DNA of 37,076 bases from CAZJHX01 sp964545715 (lineage in GTDB: Bacteria > Myxococcota_A > UBA9042 > GCA-2863065): positions 1-37,076 of the forward strand of contig CAZJHX010000104.1 of NCBI GenBank assembly GCA_964545715.1, written 5' to 3'. The notes beneath the pieces were generated by a model. That model had not been told where the DNA came from. It ran no database searches and saw nothing but the letters and a program-made list of their open reading frames with translations. Shown here in pieces: positions 24,001 through 32,000 of this stretch (the stretch's first letter is position 1; the number at the start of each line of letters is the position of its first letter). Made by a program: the position numbers and the translations under genes.

Positions 24001-26995
24001 CGGGTGCATTCACACGGCCAACAACGCGGCCTGCGACGACGGGGATGCGTGCACCATCGGCGATGTGTGCGCGGCGGGCGCGTGCACGTCGACAGCCGCC
24101 AAGCAGTGCATCGACGGCAACCCGTGCACCGACGACGGCTGCGCGCCGTCGCAGGGCTGTATCTTCACCCCCAACGCGGCGGCGTGCACGGACGGCAACG
24201 CGTGCACCAAAGGCGACGCCTGCCTGGACGGCCTGTGCAAGCCGGGCGCGGTGGTGTCTTGCGACGACGGCAACACGTGCACGATCGAGTTCTGTGAGCC
24301 AAAAGCCGGCTGCCAGAGCGACTTTGCGACGGGCGCTTGTGAGGACGGGAACAAGTGCACGACCAGCGATCTGTGCAACAGCGGCACATGCGTCGGCGGC
24401 CCAGCACCCTCTTGCGATGACGGCAACGGGTGCACCGACGACGCGTGCGTGCCTGCGACCGGGTGCACGCACAGCGCCAACACCATCGCATGTGCCAGCG
24501 ACGGCAACCCGTGCACCGAGGACGTGTGCTTGAACAAGAGCTGCACCCACCCCGGCCTGTCGGACGGCTCGCCGTGCGACGACGGCAAGGCATGCACCAC
24601 GACCGAGCTGTGTGCCGGCGGGGTGTGCTCCGGGCCCAACGACAAGGACGTAGATGGCGACGGCGCCGTCGACAAGAGCTGCCCGGGGGGCACCGACTGC
24701 GACGACGGGGACGACGCGCGCTTCCCAGGCAACCCCGAGATCTGCGACGGCAAAGATAACAACTGCCAGAACGGTACCGACGAGATCTGCGACAAAGACA
24801 ACGACGACTACTGCGATGCCGCGCTGGCGATGCCGGCCGGATGCCCGCCGGACTGCGCGGACGGCACCTGTGACCTCAGCCTGTGCCCGCCGACATGCTC
24901 GAAGGGCGGTGCGGATTGCAACGACGGGGCCAGCAGCATCAACCCCGGCGCCAACGAGAAGCTGGAGTTCAACGCGGAGTACGAGTACTTCGACGGCGGC
25001 CGGCAGTTTAACTCCGACGAGCGCTATGACCTGCACGCGGCGGCCAACGGCGCTCTGTTTGCGGCGTACCGTGTCCGGCTGATCGGCCTGTCTCCGGGCA
25101 ATCCGGTGATGGTGGCCCGAAGTGACGATAACGGCGCCAGCTGGACGCGGGAGGTCGCGGTGCGAAGCGCTGTCGCCGGCACCGAGATCAACATCGGGAC
25201 CACCACCGGCGGGTCGCCGGTGGTGGCGTGGCGGGAGCCCAACGACGGCGATCTTCGGCTGGCGCGCCGGACGGCGACCGGCTGGACCGACGAGCTCGTC
25301 ATGTCGCAAGGCGACGTGGGCCACGATGTGGAGGTCGCGGTGGCGGCGGGCGGCACGATCCACATGGCGCACTACGACGCGGGCAACGGCGACCTGCTTG
25401 TCACGTCGGGTACACCCGGATCCTGGTCCACCACGGTCGTCGACAGCACCTCAGACGTGGGTCAGCACTGCAGCCTGGCGATGGACGCCGCGGGCGCGCT
25501 GCACATCAGCTACTTCGACGCCGGCAGCGCCGACCTGCGGTATGCCACAAACGCGTCGGGCGCCTGGGTCACCTCGACGCTGGACTCCGACGGCGCCCCA
25601 GGGCTGCACACAAGCATCGTCGCGGATGACAACGGCAAGCTGCACATCGCGCACTACGAATTGGTGGCGGGCGATCTCAAGTACACGACCAACGTGTCGG
25701 GTGCGTGGACGTCTGAGATTGTGGAGTCGACGGGTACCGTGGGCTTGCACCCATCGATCACCATCGACGCCAACGCGGCGGTCCACATCACGTTCTACTC
25801 GGCACAGAGCAGCCGGATACGGCACGCGCGCTCGTCCACGCCGACCTGGTTCATCCAGGAGCACCCGCTGCAGACGTCGGTGAAACACACGGCGGTCGTC
25901 ACCGCCGGGGACGGCGCGGCACGCACGCTGGTGGGTTATCAGTCGGCCGTCTGGGTCACCCGATTCGACCCGGAGACGCTGAGCAACCCGGTCGATAAGC
26001 GGGTCGGCTGGGACTGGACGCGCACCGCCGGACCGTACGTGGCACCCGATGGGACCCTGCGCGCCTTGGCCTGGGACCGGGACACCGGCTGGTTTTCAAC
26101 GGGCATACGCGACGATCTATGGCAGGTCCGCCTGGCCGACCATTCCATCGGAGGCGTGACCCTGTACAGCATCGACGCCGTGCCCGCCGGGGACGCCTGG
26201 CACGTGTGCGCCCAAAAGAGCGGGGCCGGGCTGCTGCACTTCACAAACGCCACGGGCGTCTGGGTGGAGACCGTCGTGGACGGCGGCTCCAACGAGATGG
26301 GGCTCAACTGTCGCATCAAGCTGGACTCGGCCGGCAAGCGTCACATCGTCTATTGGGATCCGGTCAACCAGGTCTCGCGCTACGCCACGGACAAGAGCGG
26401 CGCCTGGGTCATCGACGTCCCGGACAGCAAGACGGCGCCCAAGGGCGGCACCGTGGACCTATCCGTGCGCGCCGACGGGACGGTCGACGTGTTGTACAAA
26501 TCCTCGGGGCTGCGACACGCGACCAACGCCGCGGGCGCGTGGGTGGTCGAGATCGTCGACGCCGACAGCGGCGCGGGCAAGTGGCCGTCGGTCCTGGAGG
26601 CCCCCAACGGCGATCTCCACGCGGTGTACGTGTCGTCCGGCAAGCTGCGCTACGCGCGACGAGTCGGCACTCAGTGGTCGGTCCAGACCGCGGTGGAGAC
26701 GCAGGTAGGCGACGAGCGCACCTCCCTGGCCATGGATGCGGCGGGCAAGCTACACGCGATCTACGCGACTCCGAACCGGCAGGTGAAGTATCTCACCGAT
26801 CGCTTTGGGGCGTGGTCCATCCTCTCACTGCACAGCCTTGGTGGTGCCGGCCAGGAAGACCTTGCCCAGGCCAACGGGATAGCGGTCGACGCGGAGGGCG
26901 CGGTGCATCACATCTCGCGCCGCGGATGGGGTGGGAAGGTGCACGTGCGCCTGACCTACACAAACCTGGTGGATGACAACTGCGACGGGGATTAG
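21089..26995 (+). CDS. Cys-rich CDDGNxCT-repeat lipoprotein with MopE-like motifs and C-terminal beta-propeller-like repeats
   Basis: 1968 residues. The signal sequence MINMTHLRSCWVLLGLCW plus TLGC gives a lipoprotein; the ATG at 21098 is an equally good start. The head (about 60-220) is Cys-rich (CNDNADCDSGFC, GTDLTYVCLP, DGSFCGGEC), followed by two CDGVDQNCND/CNGVDDDCDG motifs. Residues about 310-1190 are a stalk of 34 CDDGNxCTxDxC units (slime-mould CTDC-type repeat). A Ca-binding-like DVDGDG, DCDD, CDGKDNNC set follows at nt about 24648-24790. The C-terminal 680 residues contain repeated LRYATN-xxGAW / LHIAHYE strands with about 45-residue period, as in BNR/sialidase-type propellers. The protein ends NLVDDNCDGD, the second half of a MopE-like motif whose first half (DCNDGASSINPGANE) precedes the propeller. 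Presumably an extracellular adhesin or ligand-binding fibre; inferred. Confidence 0.88.
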   Translation: MINMTHLRSCWVLLGLCWTLGCESDPPAVASTVGDVPPIGGLDNAPVAPDIYTGPDSGADDLPDAPTQPCNDNADCDSGFCVTGPDGKVCTFACVEICPVGWGCTAVQGAGTDLTYVCLPRFVTLCQPCREHADCDALLQAGDSFCVSRGADGSFCGGECDLGGASATAVCPPGYECSPFDTPAGETVGQCIRVKGECPCSKGAVNAALSTDCRVENAHGACNGTRRCDPAGLTDCDGATPAAELCDGVDQNCNDAIDEDTGGAPCPIANEVGVCQGVQVCQEGQLICEGAAAKIESCNGVDDDCDGTADNGSCDDQNPCTNDDCNAETGECLHVPVPGSCDDSNVCTFDDTCLDGVCAGLVAVCDDGEPCTADACDPAAGCIHAPATEGECDDDDPCTVDESCVAGACVGQAAADGAECDDGATCTDADICTNGTCAGIVTLCDDLDPCTDETCVEGQGCVASYNAALCDDGDVCTIADHCAGGACVGGAVPACDDGNPCTTGACQPGEGCAFSPSAGACDDGNKCTDSDGCQAGTCLGTPVSCDDNEPCTLDGCTPSDGCVHVPSNAPCDDGDLCTQSDTCAAGVCVGGAPLNCDDGNACTADGCSGEVGCGHVPTVAACDDANACTTGDACQQGVCVGTAIVDCNDDTACTLDGCSPSTGCTHAPSAGNGCDDDNPCTTSDTCDDGVCAGGPPLSCSDGNPCTDDACDPAVGCVFQPADEGPCDDSNVCTTTATCDGGVCVGQDVLPCDDGNGCTADSCHPKSGCQHAKVNIPCNDENPCTGADQCADGACEPGPPVVCDDQNPCTADGCDPTSGCVATPNDAGSCDDGNLCTTQDGCSDGFCVGVKSLICDDGNSCTSDSCQPKTGCTYLPVGGPCDDGNICTTGDQCDDGQCTAGSPVSCDDLNACTADSCDASQGCVHAPQPGACDDGNACTTSDGCDGGACVGGDALGCDDEDVCTTDACHPKTGCIHTANNAACDDGDACTIGDVCAAGACTSTAAKQCIDGNPCTDDGCAPSQGCIFTPNAAACTDGNACTKGDACLDGLCKPGAVVSCDDGNTCTIEFCEPKAGCQSDFATGACEDGNKCTTSDLCNSGTCVGGPAPSCDDGNGCTDDACVPATGCTHSANTIACASDGNPCTEDVCLNKSCTHPGLSDGSPCDDGKACTTTELCAGGVCSGPNDKDVDGDGAVDKSCPGGTDCDDGDDARFPGNPEICDGKDNNCQNGTDEICDKDNDDYCDAALAMPAGCPPDCADGTCDLSLCPPTCSKGGADCNDGASSINPGANEKLEFNAEYEYFDGGRQFNSDERYDLHAAANGALFAAYRVRLIGLSPGNPVMVARSDDNGASWTREVAVRSAVAGTEINIGTTTGGSPVVAWREPNDGDLRLARRTATGWTDELVMSQGDVGHDVEVAVAAGGTIHMAHYDAGNGDLLVTSGTPGSWSTTVVDSTSDVGQHCSLAMDAAGALHISYFDAGSADLRYATNASGAWVTSTLDSDGAPGLHTSIVADDNGKLHIAHYELVAGDLKYTTNVSGAWTSEIVESTGTVGLHPSITIDANAAVHITFYSAQSSRIRHARSSTPTWFIQEHPLQTSVKHTAVVTAGDGAARTLVGYQSAVWVTRFDPETLSNPVDKRVGWDWTRTAGPYVAPDGTLRALAWDRDTGWFSTGIRDDLWQVRLADHSIGGVTLYSIDAVPAGDAWHVCAQKSGAGLLHFTNATGVWVETVVDGGSNEMGLNCRIKLDSAGKRHIVYWDPVNQVSRYATDKSGAWVIDVPDSKTAPKGGTVDLSVRADGTVDVLYKSSGLRHATNAAGAWVVEIVDADSGAGKWPSVLEAPNGDLHAVYVSSGKLRYARRVGTQWSVQTAVETQVGDERTSLAMDAAGKLHAIYATPNRQVKYLTDRFGAWSILSLHSLGGAGQEDLAQANGIAVDAEGAVHHISRRGWGGKVHVRLTYTNLVDDNCDGD
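22028..24630 (+). repeat. 34 CDDGNxCTxDxC stalk repeats
   Basis: Protein-level tandem units of about 25 residues with six-Cys periodicity, e.g. CDDGNACTADGC. Two alternating types are seen: one followed by GCVH-like sequence, the other by GxCVG. Variants replace the first Asp pair (CSDGNPCT, CIDGNPCT, CNDENPCT). Confidence 0.85.
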
Positions 26996-27006
26996 AGTGT
27001 GAGCGA

Positions 27007-27025
27007 GCGACGATCACCTCGTCGC
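27007..27025. terminator. Hairpin downstream of the propeller lipoprotein
   Basis: A perfect 7-bp stem (GCGACGA / TCGTCGC) with a 5-base loop, beginning 12 bases after the stop codon at 26995. No T-run follows. Confidence 0.35.
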
Positions 27026-27064
27026 TGCAAAGAACACGAGGGGTGCGCTCGAAGACCGCCTCCC

Positions 27065-27098
27065 GAACGCGCTGCCGCTTGTCAGCGGCAGCGTACGT
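27065..27098. terminator. Strong hairpin between convergent genes
   Basis: A perfect 10-bp stem, 27070-27079 with 27084-27093 and a 4-base loop, extended by GAACG/CGTTC across a 2-base bulge. It overlaps the stop codon of the - strand small gene and lies 70 bases past the + strand stop at 26995, so it may serve both directions. Confidence 0.5.
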
Positions 27099-27354
27099 TC
27101 CGCAGCCTGGCGGTCGGATTCGGTCGGTTTGCGACTTGCCTGCCGGTCACCGTGGCGATGAAGTCGCGCCGGCTAAGGAGAGGCTCATGCGGCTGTGCAT
27201 GGCTGTCCGGATGGCCAATGGTCCCGTACCCGGTGACCCCAAGTGCGTAAACCAGCACGAAGAAGGCGGCGAACGGAATGACCAGGAGCAGCAATACGAC
27301 GGCAATGCGCGCGGCGCGCTGACGATTCCAGTCCGTGGGCGTCTGTCGGGTCAT
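27082..27354 (-). CDS. Small one-TM membrane protein, hypothetical
   Basis: 90 residues. Support for a real gene: GGAGG nine bases before the ATG at 27354, and a clear hydrophobic helix (IAVVLLLLVIPFAAFFVLVYAL, about residues 18-39) preceded by Arg residues (RQRAAR), which predicts N-in topology. The C-terminal half is polar with several His and Arg residues and no known motif. It is convergent with the propeller lipoprotein and ends inside a strong hairpin. Opposing open frames exist in this GC-rich DNA, so it could be spurious. If it is not real, 26996-27505 holds no gene that I can support. Confidence 0.5.
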   Translation of the reverse strand: MTRQTPTDWNRQRAARIAVVLLLLVIPFAAFFVLVYALGVTGYGTIGHPDSHAQPHEPLLSRRDFIATVTGRQVANRPNPTARLRNVRCR

Positions 27355-27375
27355 GTCTTTGATCCTCCGTCACAA

Positions 27376-27515
27376 AGACACTTAGGGCTGCAACCGCACG
27401 GCTGGGGAAGAGGCCCGTGACGCGGAAGTCGTAGAGCTGGACCAGGTGGGACGAAGCTAAGCTGTCGCGCCTGGGCACGGAAGCAGGCCGCTTTTCAGCG
27501 CCCTGCTAAGTGTCT
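27376..27515. repeat. 10-bp inverted repeat AGACACTTAG / CTAAGTGTCT
   Basis: Perfect arms at 27376-27385 and 27506-27515 flank the 151-base gap between two small - strand genes. The right arm contains the terminal Asp-Thr-stop codons of the Cys-rich lipoprotein. Confidence 0.35.
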
Positions 27516-27772
27516 ATGCAGGCGTCGCCTTGCACGGCATCATCCGGATTGGGGCCGCACACCTGCCCCTTCAGGGCGCAGTCGGTCTCCACAAGGTCAA
27601 AATCGGTCTTGCAGACCCCGCCGTCGCAGGTCTTGGCGCCAGTCCCGGTAGGGGTCTTCAGGACGCCGGACACGCAGGTGGGATACCACACCGAAATCGA
27701 CACGCCGTCCTGGCATTCGGCCTCGACCTCGCAGGCCCCATCGCCACCGTCGGCGCCGCAGCCAAGCAGCAA
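27506..27772 (-). CDS. Small Cys-rich lipoprotein-like protein; start unclear
   Basis: About 88 residues with nine Cys in patterns such as CEVEAEC, TCDGGVC and QVCGPN, reminiscent of small secreted disulfide-rich proteins. From the only standard start, a TTG at 27772, the product begins LLLGCGADGG: a lipobox-like LLGC with almost no signal peptide before it. In-frame sequence just upstream (GAAVGAALG) would make an adequate hydrophobic stretch, but there is no ATG, GTG or TTG there before a TGA. A non-standard start or an indel is therefore likely. It starts two bases after the stop of the DUF697 gene, so the two are probably co-transcribed. No function is recognised. Confidence 0.55.
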   Translation of the reverse strand: MLLGCGADGGDGACEVEAECQDGVSISVWYPTCVSGVLKTPTGTGAKTCDGGVCKTDFDLVETDCALKGQVCGPNPDDAVQGDACIDT

Positions 27773-27774
27773 GC

Positions 27775-28623
27775 CTAGAGCCGCTCCAACAGCCGCGCCT
27801 TCTGCGCCGCAAACTCCTCTTCACTGAGCACCCCCTGGTCGCGCAGGCGGGCGAGCTTCTCCAGCTTTTGGAAGACGTCCTTGGTCGTGTCCTCGTTCTG
27901 GTCGCTCTCCATGTTCTCCACCACCTTCTTGCCCTCTTCGAACTTCTCCGAGTAGGCGGCGCGCGCGGCGCTCAGGTCGATATCGCCGATAGGCAGCCGA
28001 CGCTCGAAGTGGTTCAGCGCGACCTGGCCGACCGCGTAGGTCGAGGCGCCCGACAGCACCGACATCGAGGCGCCACCGACGACGGTGCCCAGGCCCGGAA
28101 TGGCCTTGAGCAGGCTGGCGCCGATGCGCGCTGCGGTCGTGCCGGTCAGCGCCGTCACAAAGGTCTTGCCCGACGACTGGTTCACCCGCATGTCGTACAA
28201 CTGCGCCAGCTGCTCGATGAGGCCCACCTGCACCGCGGTGACGGCGGCCATATCGAACATCGGCACCGGGATGAGCCCGGCGCCCAGCGACCACAGCACG
28301 TGGCTGGTGATGATGTCGTCGCCCTTCTTGCGCAGCGCGGCGGCGTCCTCGGTGGGGGGCGGCTCAGCGGCCTCAGGCGCCGACGCAAAGAAGCTGGTCA
28401 CGGTGGACTCGACGACGGTCTCGGGGATCATGTCCGGCTTCTCGATAATGGTGACGACCACGTGGCCGTCCGCGATGGCGTAGCGCCCGCGAATGCCCAT
28501 GCCCGAGAACTGGCCCTCTTGCGCGTCCCCGTTGAAGGTCGCGCCCAGCTGACGCGCCGTGGCCTTGGCGCGCTCGACGGTCTGGGCGGGATCGGTCTTG
28601 AGAGGAATCGTAATCGTCTGCAT
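27775..28623 (-). CDS. PHA_gran_rgn-like / DUF697 / SHOCT three-domain protein
   Basis: 282 residues, three modules. Residues 1-75 (MQTITIPLKTDPAQ, FSGMGIRGRYAI, HVVVTIIEKPDMIP) look like the polyhydroxyalkanoic acid system domain, a small beta/alpha domain. Residues about 105-215 match DUF697 (GAGLIPVPMFDMAAVTAVQ, QLAQLYDM, AIPGLGTVVGG), a hydrophobic, membrane-associating domain often found on GTPases and stress proteins. Residues about 251-282 are a SHOCT domain (LARLRDQGVLSEEEFAAQK). The combination suggests a membrane-surface or granule-associated scaffold; no catalytic residues are seen. No good ribosome-binding site precedes the ATG. It is downstream of the TPR-like gene (45-base gap) and two bases from the next gene. 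Confidence 0.82.
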   Translation of the reverse strand: MQTITIPLKTDPAQTVERAKATARQLGATFNGDAQEGQFSGMGIRGRYAIADGHVVVTIIEKPDMIPETVVESTVTSFFASAPEAAEPPPTEDAAALRKKGDDIITSHVLWSLGAGLIPVPMFDMAAVTAVQVGLIEQLAQLYDMRVNQSSGKTFVTALTGTTAARIGASLLKAIPGLGTVVGGASMSVLSGASTYAVGQVALNHFERRLPIGDIDLSAARAAYSEKFEEGKKVVENMESDQNEDTTKDVFQKLEKLARLRDQGVLSEEEFAAQKARLLERL

Positions 28624-28668
28624 CAGCGCTGAATACCGGCCACTTGCGCCTGTGTCCAGCGGCAGCGA

Positions 28669-29034
28669 TTACTTGTTGTGGCACCCCGGCTCAAAGGCCT
28701 CGATGAGCCGCCGAAATTGTACGGACTTGGCCGCTTTGGGGGCGGCCTTCACGTAGATCCGCATGTGCGTTATCGCGTCGCACCGCTTGCCCCGCGCCAT
28801 CAGGATGACGGCCACGTCGCCTCGACAGCCCAGATGGGTCTTATCGGCCACGAGGCAACCCAGATACAGGCTCTCGGCTTTTCGCAGATCCGACGCCTTC
28901 TTGGCGGCCCTTGCTTCCTTGTACAAGCGCTCCGCTTTGTTTGGCTCCACCTGACGGTCCTTCTTGGGGGGAGCCGCGGCTGCTGTGCACACCCAGGCAA
29001 AGACAAACAGGACGCCGGCCAGGAGGGTCTTCAT
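28669..29034 (-). CDS. Exported TPR-like small protein
   Basis: 121 residues, with a Sec signal peptide MKTLLAGVLFVFAWVCTAAAA cleaved before PPKKD. The mature part is helical and Lys/Arg-rich: a TPR-like pair (AERLYKEARAAKKASD, LRKAESLYLGCLVADKTH) followed by GDVAVILMARGKRCDAITH and a C-terminal helix. Three or four Cys occur in the mature part (YLGC, LGCRG, KRCDA, PGCHNK). It probably mediates protein interactions in the periplasm. The start at 29034 is chosen for the signal peptide; longer in-frame extensions cross into the divergent gene. It is divergent from the glycine-rich lipoprotein at 29096 with only 61 bases between the starts, so they may share a control region. Confidence 0.75.
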   Translation of the reverse strand: MKTLLAGVLFVFAWVCTAAAAPPKKDRQVEPNKAERLYKEARAAKKASDLRKAESLYLGCLVADKTHLGCRGDVAVILMARGKRCDAITHMRIYVKAAPKAAKSVQFRRLIEAFEPGCHNK

Positions 29035-29095
29035 GGCTGCCGATTCTACACCGATCAGCCAGCATGGTCGCACCGGACCATCGCCAACAGGTAGA

Positions 29096-32000
29096 ATGCA
29101 GCCCATGACTCGCATCGTTTCAATGACGCTCGCCGTCCTCGTGGCCGGCATCGCAGGGTGTGGCACAGAGGTCAACGCACCCCATATCGGGACCGAAGCC
29201 GACACCAAAGAGGACGTCCCGATCGGGCTGCCGTTCGTCGATTCGGCGACACCCGCGCAGCCCCCCGACGAGGGGCCGGCCCCCGACGATGGGCCCAAGG
29301 ACCTCCCGGACGGGGACTTCGCGACGCCCTGCGATTCAAACGCGGACTGCGACTCCGGCTTCTGTGTCAGTCACCTGGACGAGAAGGTCTGCACCATCCC
29401 GTGCGTGGACGAATGCCCGGACGGCTGGGGCTGTGAGCAGGTCGGAGGCGCGGGCAGCGATTTGACGTACGTCTGCGTTTCGCAGCATCCGAGCCTGTGC
29501 CGCCCGTGCGCCGAGGACGCGGACTGCGAGTCCAGCGGCGGCGGTCAGCCGGTGTGCGTGGTGCTGGACAACGGCAGCTTCTGCGGCGGCGCCTGCGGAC
29601 CGGCGGGTGCTTGCCCGGCCGGGTACAGCTGCGGCGCGGTGGAGACGGTCGCCGGGACCACCATCGACCAGTGCTTCCCCAACAGCGGCGCGTGCGCTTG
29701 CTCGACGACCGCCGTGGCCTTGGAGCTGAGCACGCCCTGCGCCGTGTCCAACGAGCACGGGGTCTGTGAGGGCGTTCGTCAATGCACCGAGGGCGGGCTG
29801 ACCGCGTGTGACGCTGCCACTCCGGCGGCCGAGATCTGCAACGGCGTGGACGACGACTGCAACGGGCTGGTCGACGACGTGACCTGCGACGACGGCAACG
29901 ACTGCACGGACGACAGCTGCGACGCCGAGAGCGGCTGCGTGCACGAGGCGCTCGAGGCTGGGTCCTGTGACGACGGCAGCAACTGCACGCTGGCCGACCA
30001 TTGCACGCCCGAGGGGTGCACCGGGACGCTGATCGACTGCGACGACGGCAACGCATGCACGCAGGACGGCTGCGATCCGACGGGCGGCTGCGTCTACAGC
30101 TTCAACAACTCGACCTGCGACGACGGCGAGCCCTGCACAGTCAACGACGAGTGCAAGCTGGGCGCCTGCGCGGGCGTGGCGGTCAGCTGCGACTGCCAGT
30201 CAGACCTGGACTGTGTACCGCTCGAGAACGACGACGTCTGCGACGGCACTCTGTACTGCAACAAGGCGGTGTTCCCGTATCAGTGCGAGGTAAACCCGGC
30301 GACGGTGGTGGTCTGCCCCGAGCCCACTGGCGACGGCGCGATATGTTTGAAGGCGGCCTGCCATCCGACGTCCGGCGAGTGCGAGACCGAGCCCGCCAAC
30401 GAGGGGCTGCTGTGCGACGACGGCGAGCCCTGCACGACGTCCGCGGCCTGCCAGGAGGGCTTCTGCATGGGCGGGGAGCCCGTCTCGTGCGATGACGCCA
30501 ACCCGTGCACTGACGACAGCTGCGTCTCGGGTCTGGGCTGCGTGAACAGCGCCAATAACGCGCCGTGTGATGACGGCGATGCCTGCACGCTGGGCGACCT
30601 CTGCAGCGGCGGCAAGTGTGGATCCGGCGGCGCCAACGGCTGCGACGACGGCAACAGCTGCACCGACGACAGCTGCGACGCCAAAGCCGGCTGTGTCTTC
30701 ACCCCCAACGCCAAGGCTTGCGACGACGGCAACGCCTGCACGTCCGCGTCGGTGTGCAAGGACGGCGGCTGCCTGGGCACGACGGCCACCCAGTGCGACG
30801 ACGACAACAACTGCACGTCGGACGGCTGCGATCCGGCCTCCGGCTGCACGTTCACCGACAACAACCAGCCGTGCGACGACGGCAACACCTGCACCCTGGG
30901 CGACGCGTGCACGAGCGGGATCTGCCTGGGCGGCGAGAAGACCCTGGCGTGCGACGACGGCAACCACTGCACCGACGACTCCTGCGACAGCGCGCTGGGC
31001 TGCGTCTTTGGCCCCAACGACTCCGACTGCGACGACGGCAACGACTGCACCACGGGCGACGACTGCGCAAACGGCGCCTGCGTCGGGCAGGGCAGCCTGG
31101 CCTGTGACGACGCCAACCCCTGCACTCAGGACAGCTGCCTGGTGGACGGCGGCTGCAAGCACACGTTTGTCACCGGCGGGTGTGACGACGGCGACGTCTG
31201 CACCAGCGGCGATACGTGCGCGGACGGCAAGTGCGTCGGCGGCGACCCCATGATCTGCGACGACGGCAATCCGTGCACCACCGAGACCTGTGACGGCGGC
31301 GCCTGCGTGTTCACCCCGACGACGGATGACTGCGACGACGGCAACGCGTGTACGGCGACCTCGGCGTGCAGCGACGGCGCGTGCGTCGGGACGGCGGCCC
31401 TCCAGTGCACCGACGACAACCCCTGCACCACCGGCGGCTGCGACCCGGCGACGGGGTGCACCGAGGCCGACAACAGCGCGCCGTGCGACGACGGCAGCGT
31501 GTGCACCCTGGGCGACACCTGCGCCGACGGCGCGTGCGAGCCGGGCAGCAACACCCTGGCCTGCGATGACGGCAACGGCTGCACCGACGACAGCTGCAAC
31601 GCGGAGACCGGCTGCGTCTTCACCGCCAACACCGCGGCCTGCGACGACGGCAACGAGTGCTCGGCCGAGTCCGCCTGCACGGACGGCGCCTGCGTGGCGA
31701 CCAAAACGCTGAACTGCAACGACACAAACCCGTGCACAGACGACGCCTGCCACCCCAAGACCGGCTGCACCCACCAGAACAACGCGGCGGCCTGCACCGA
31801 CGGGGACGCCTGCACGATCAACGACGCGTGTGTGGGCGGGGCCTGCCAGAAGGGCGCTCCGCTACCCTGCGACGACGGCAACGTGTGCACCGACGACGCG
31901 TGCGAGACGCTATCGGGCTGCAAACACACCCACAACAGCGCGCCGTGCAGCGACGGCAACGCCTGTACGGTGGGCGACAGCTGCAGCGTGGGCGCGTGCG

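Noticed and set aside
21500..25372. Long - strand open frames opposite the CDDGNxCT repeats
   Set aside because: Low-complexity Val/Ala/Arg sequences produced by the repeated codons of the + strand gene.
27390..27470. Possible riboswitch-like stretch (GGGACGAAGC and similar)
   Set aside because: Only a short resemblance to c-di-GMP-type cores; the conserved left half and pairing are missing and no + strand gene follows closely.
27185..27478. Alternative - strand frame overlapping the small TM gene
   Set aside because: A start region with high GC3 looked protein-like for about 30 codons, but it then becomes Arg-rich shadow sequence, has no motif and overlaps the better-supported 27082-27354 gene.
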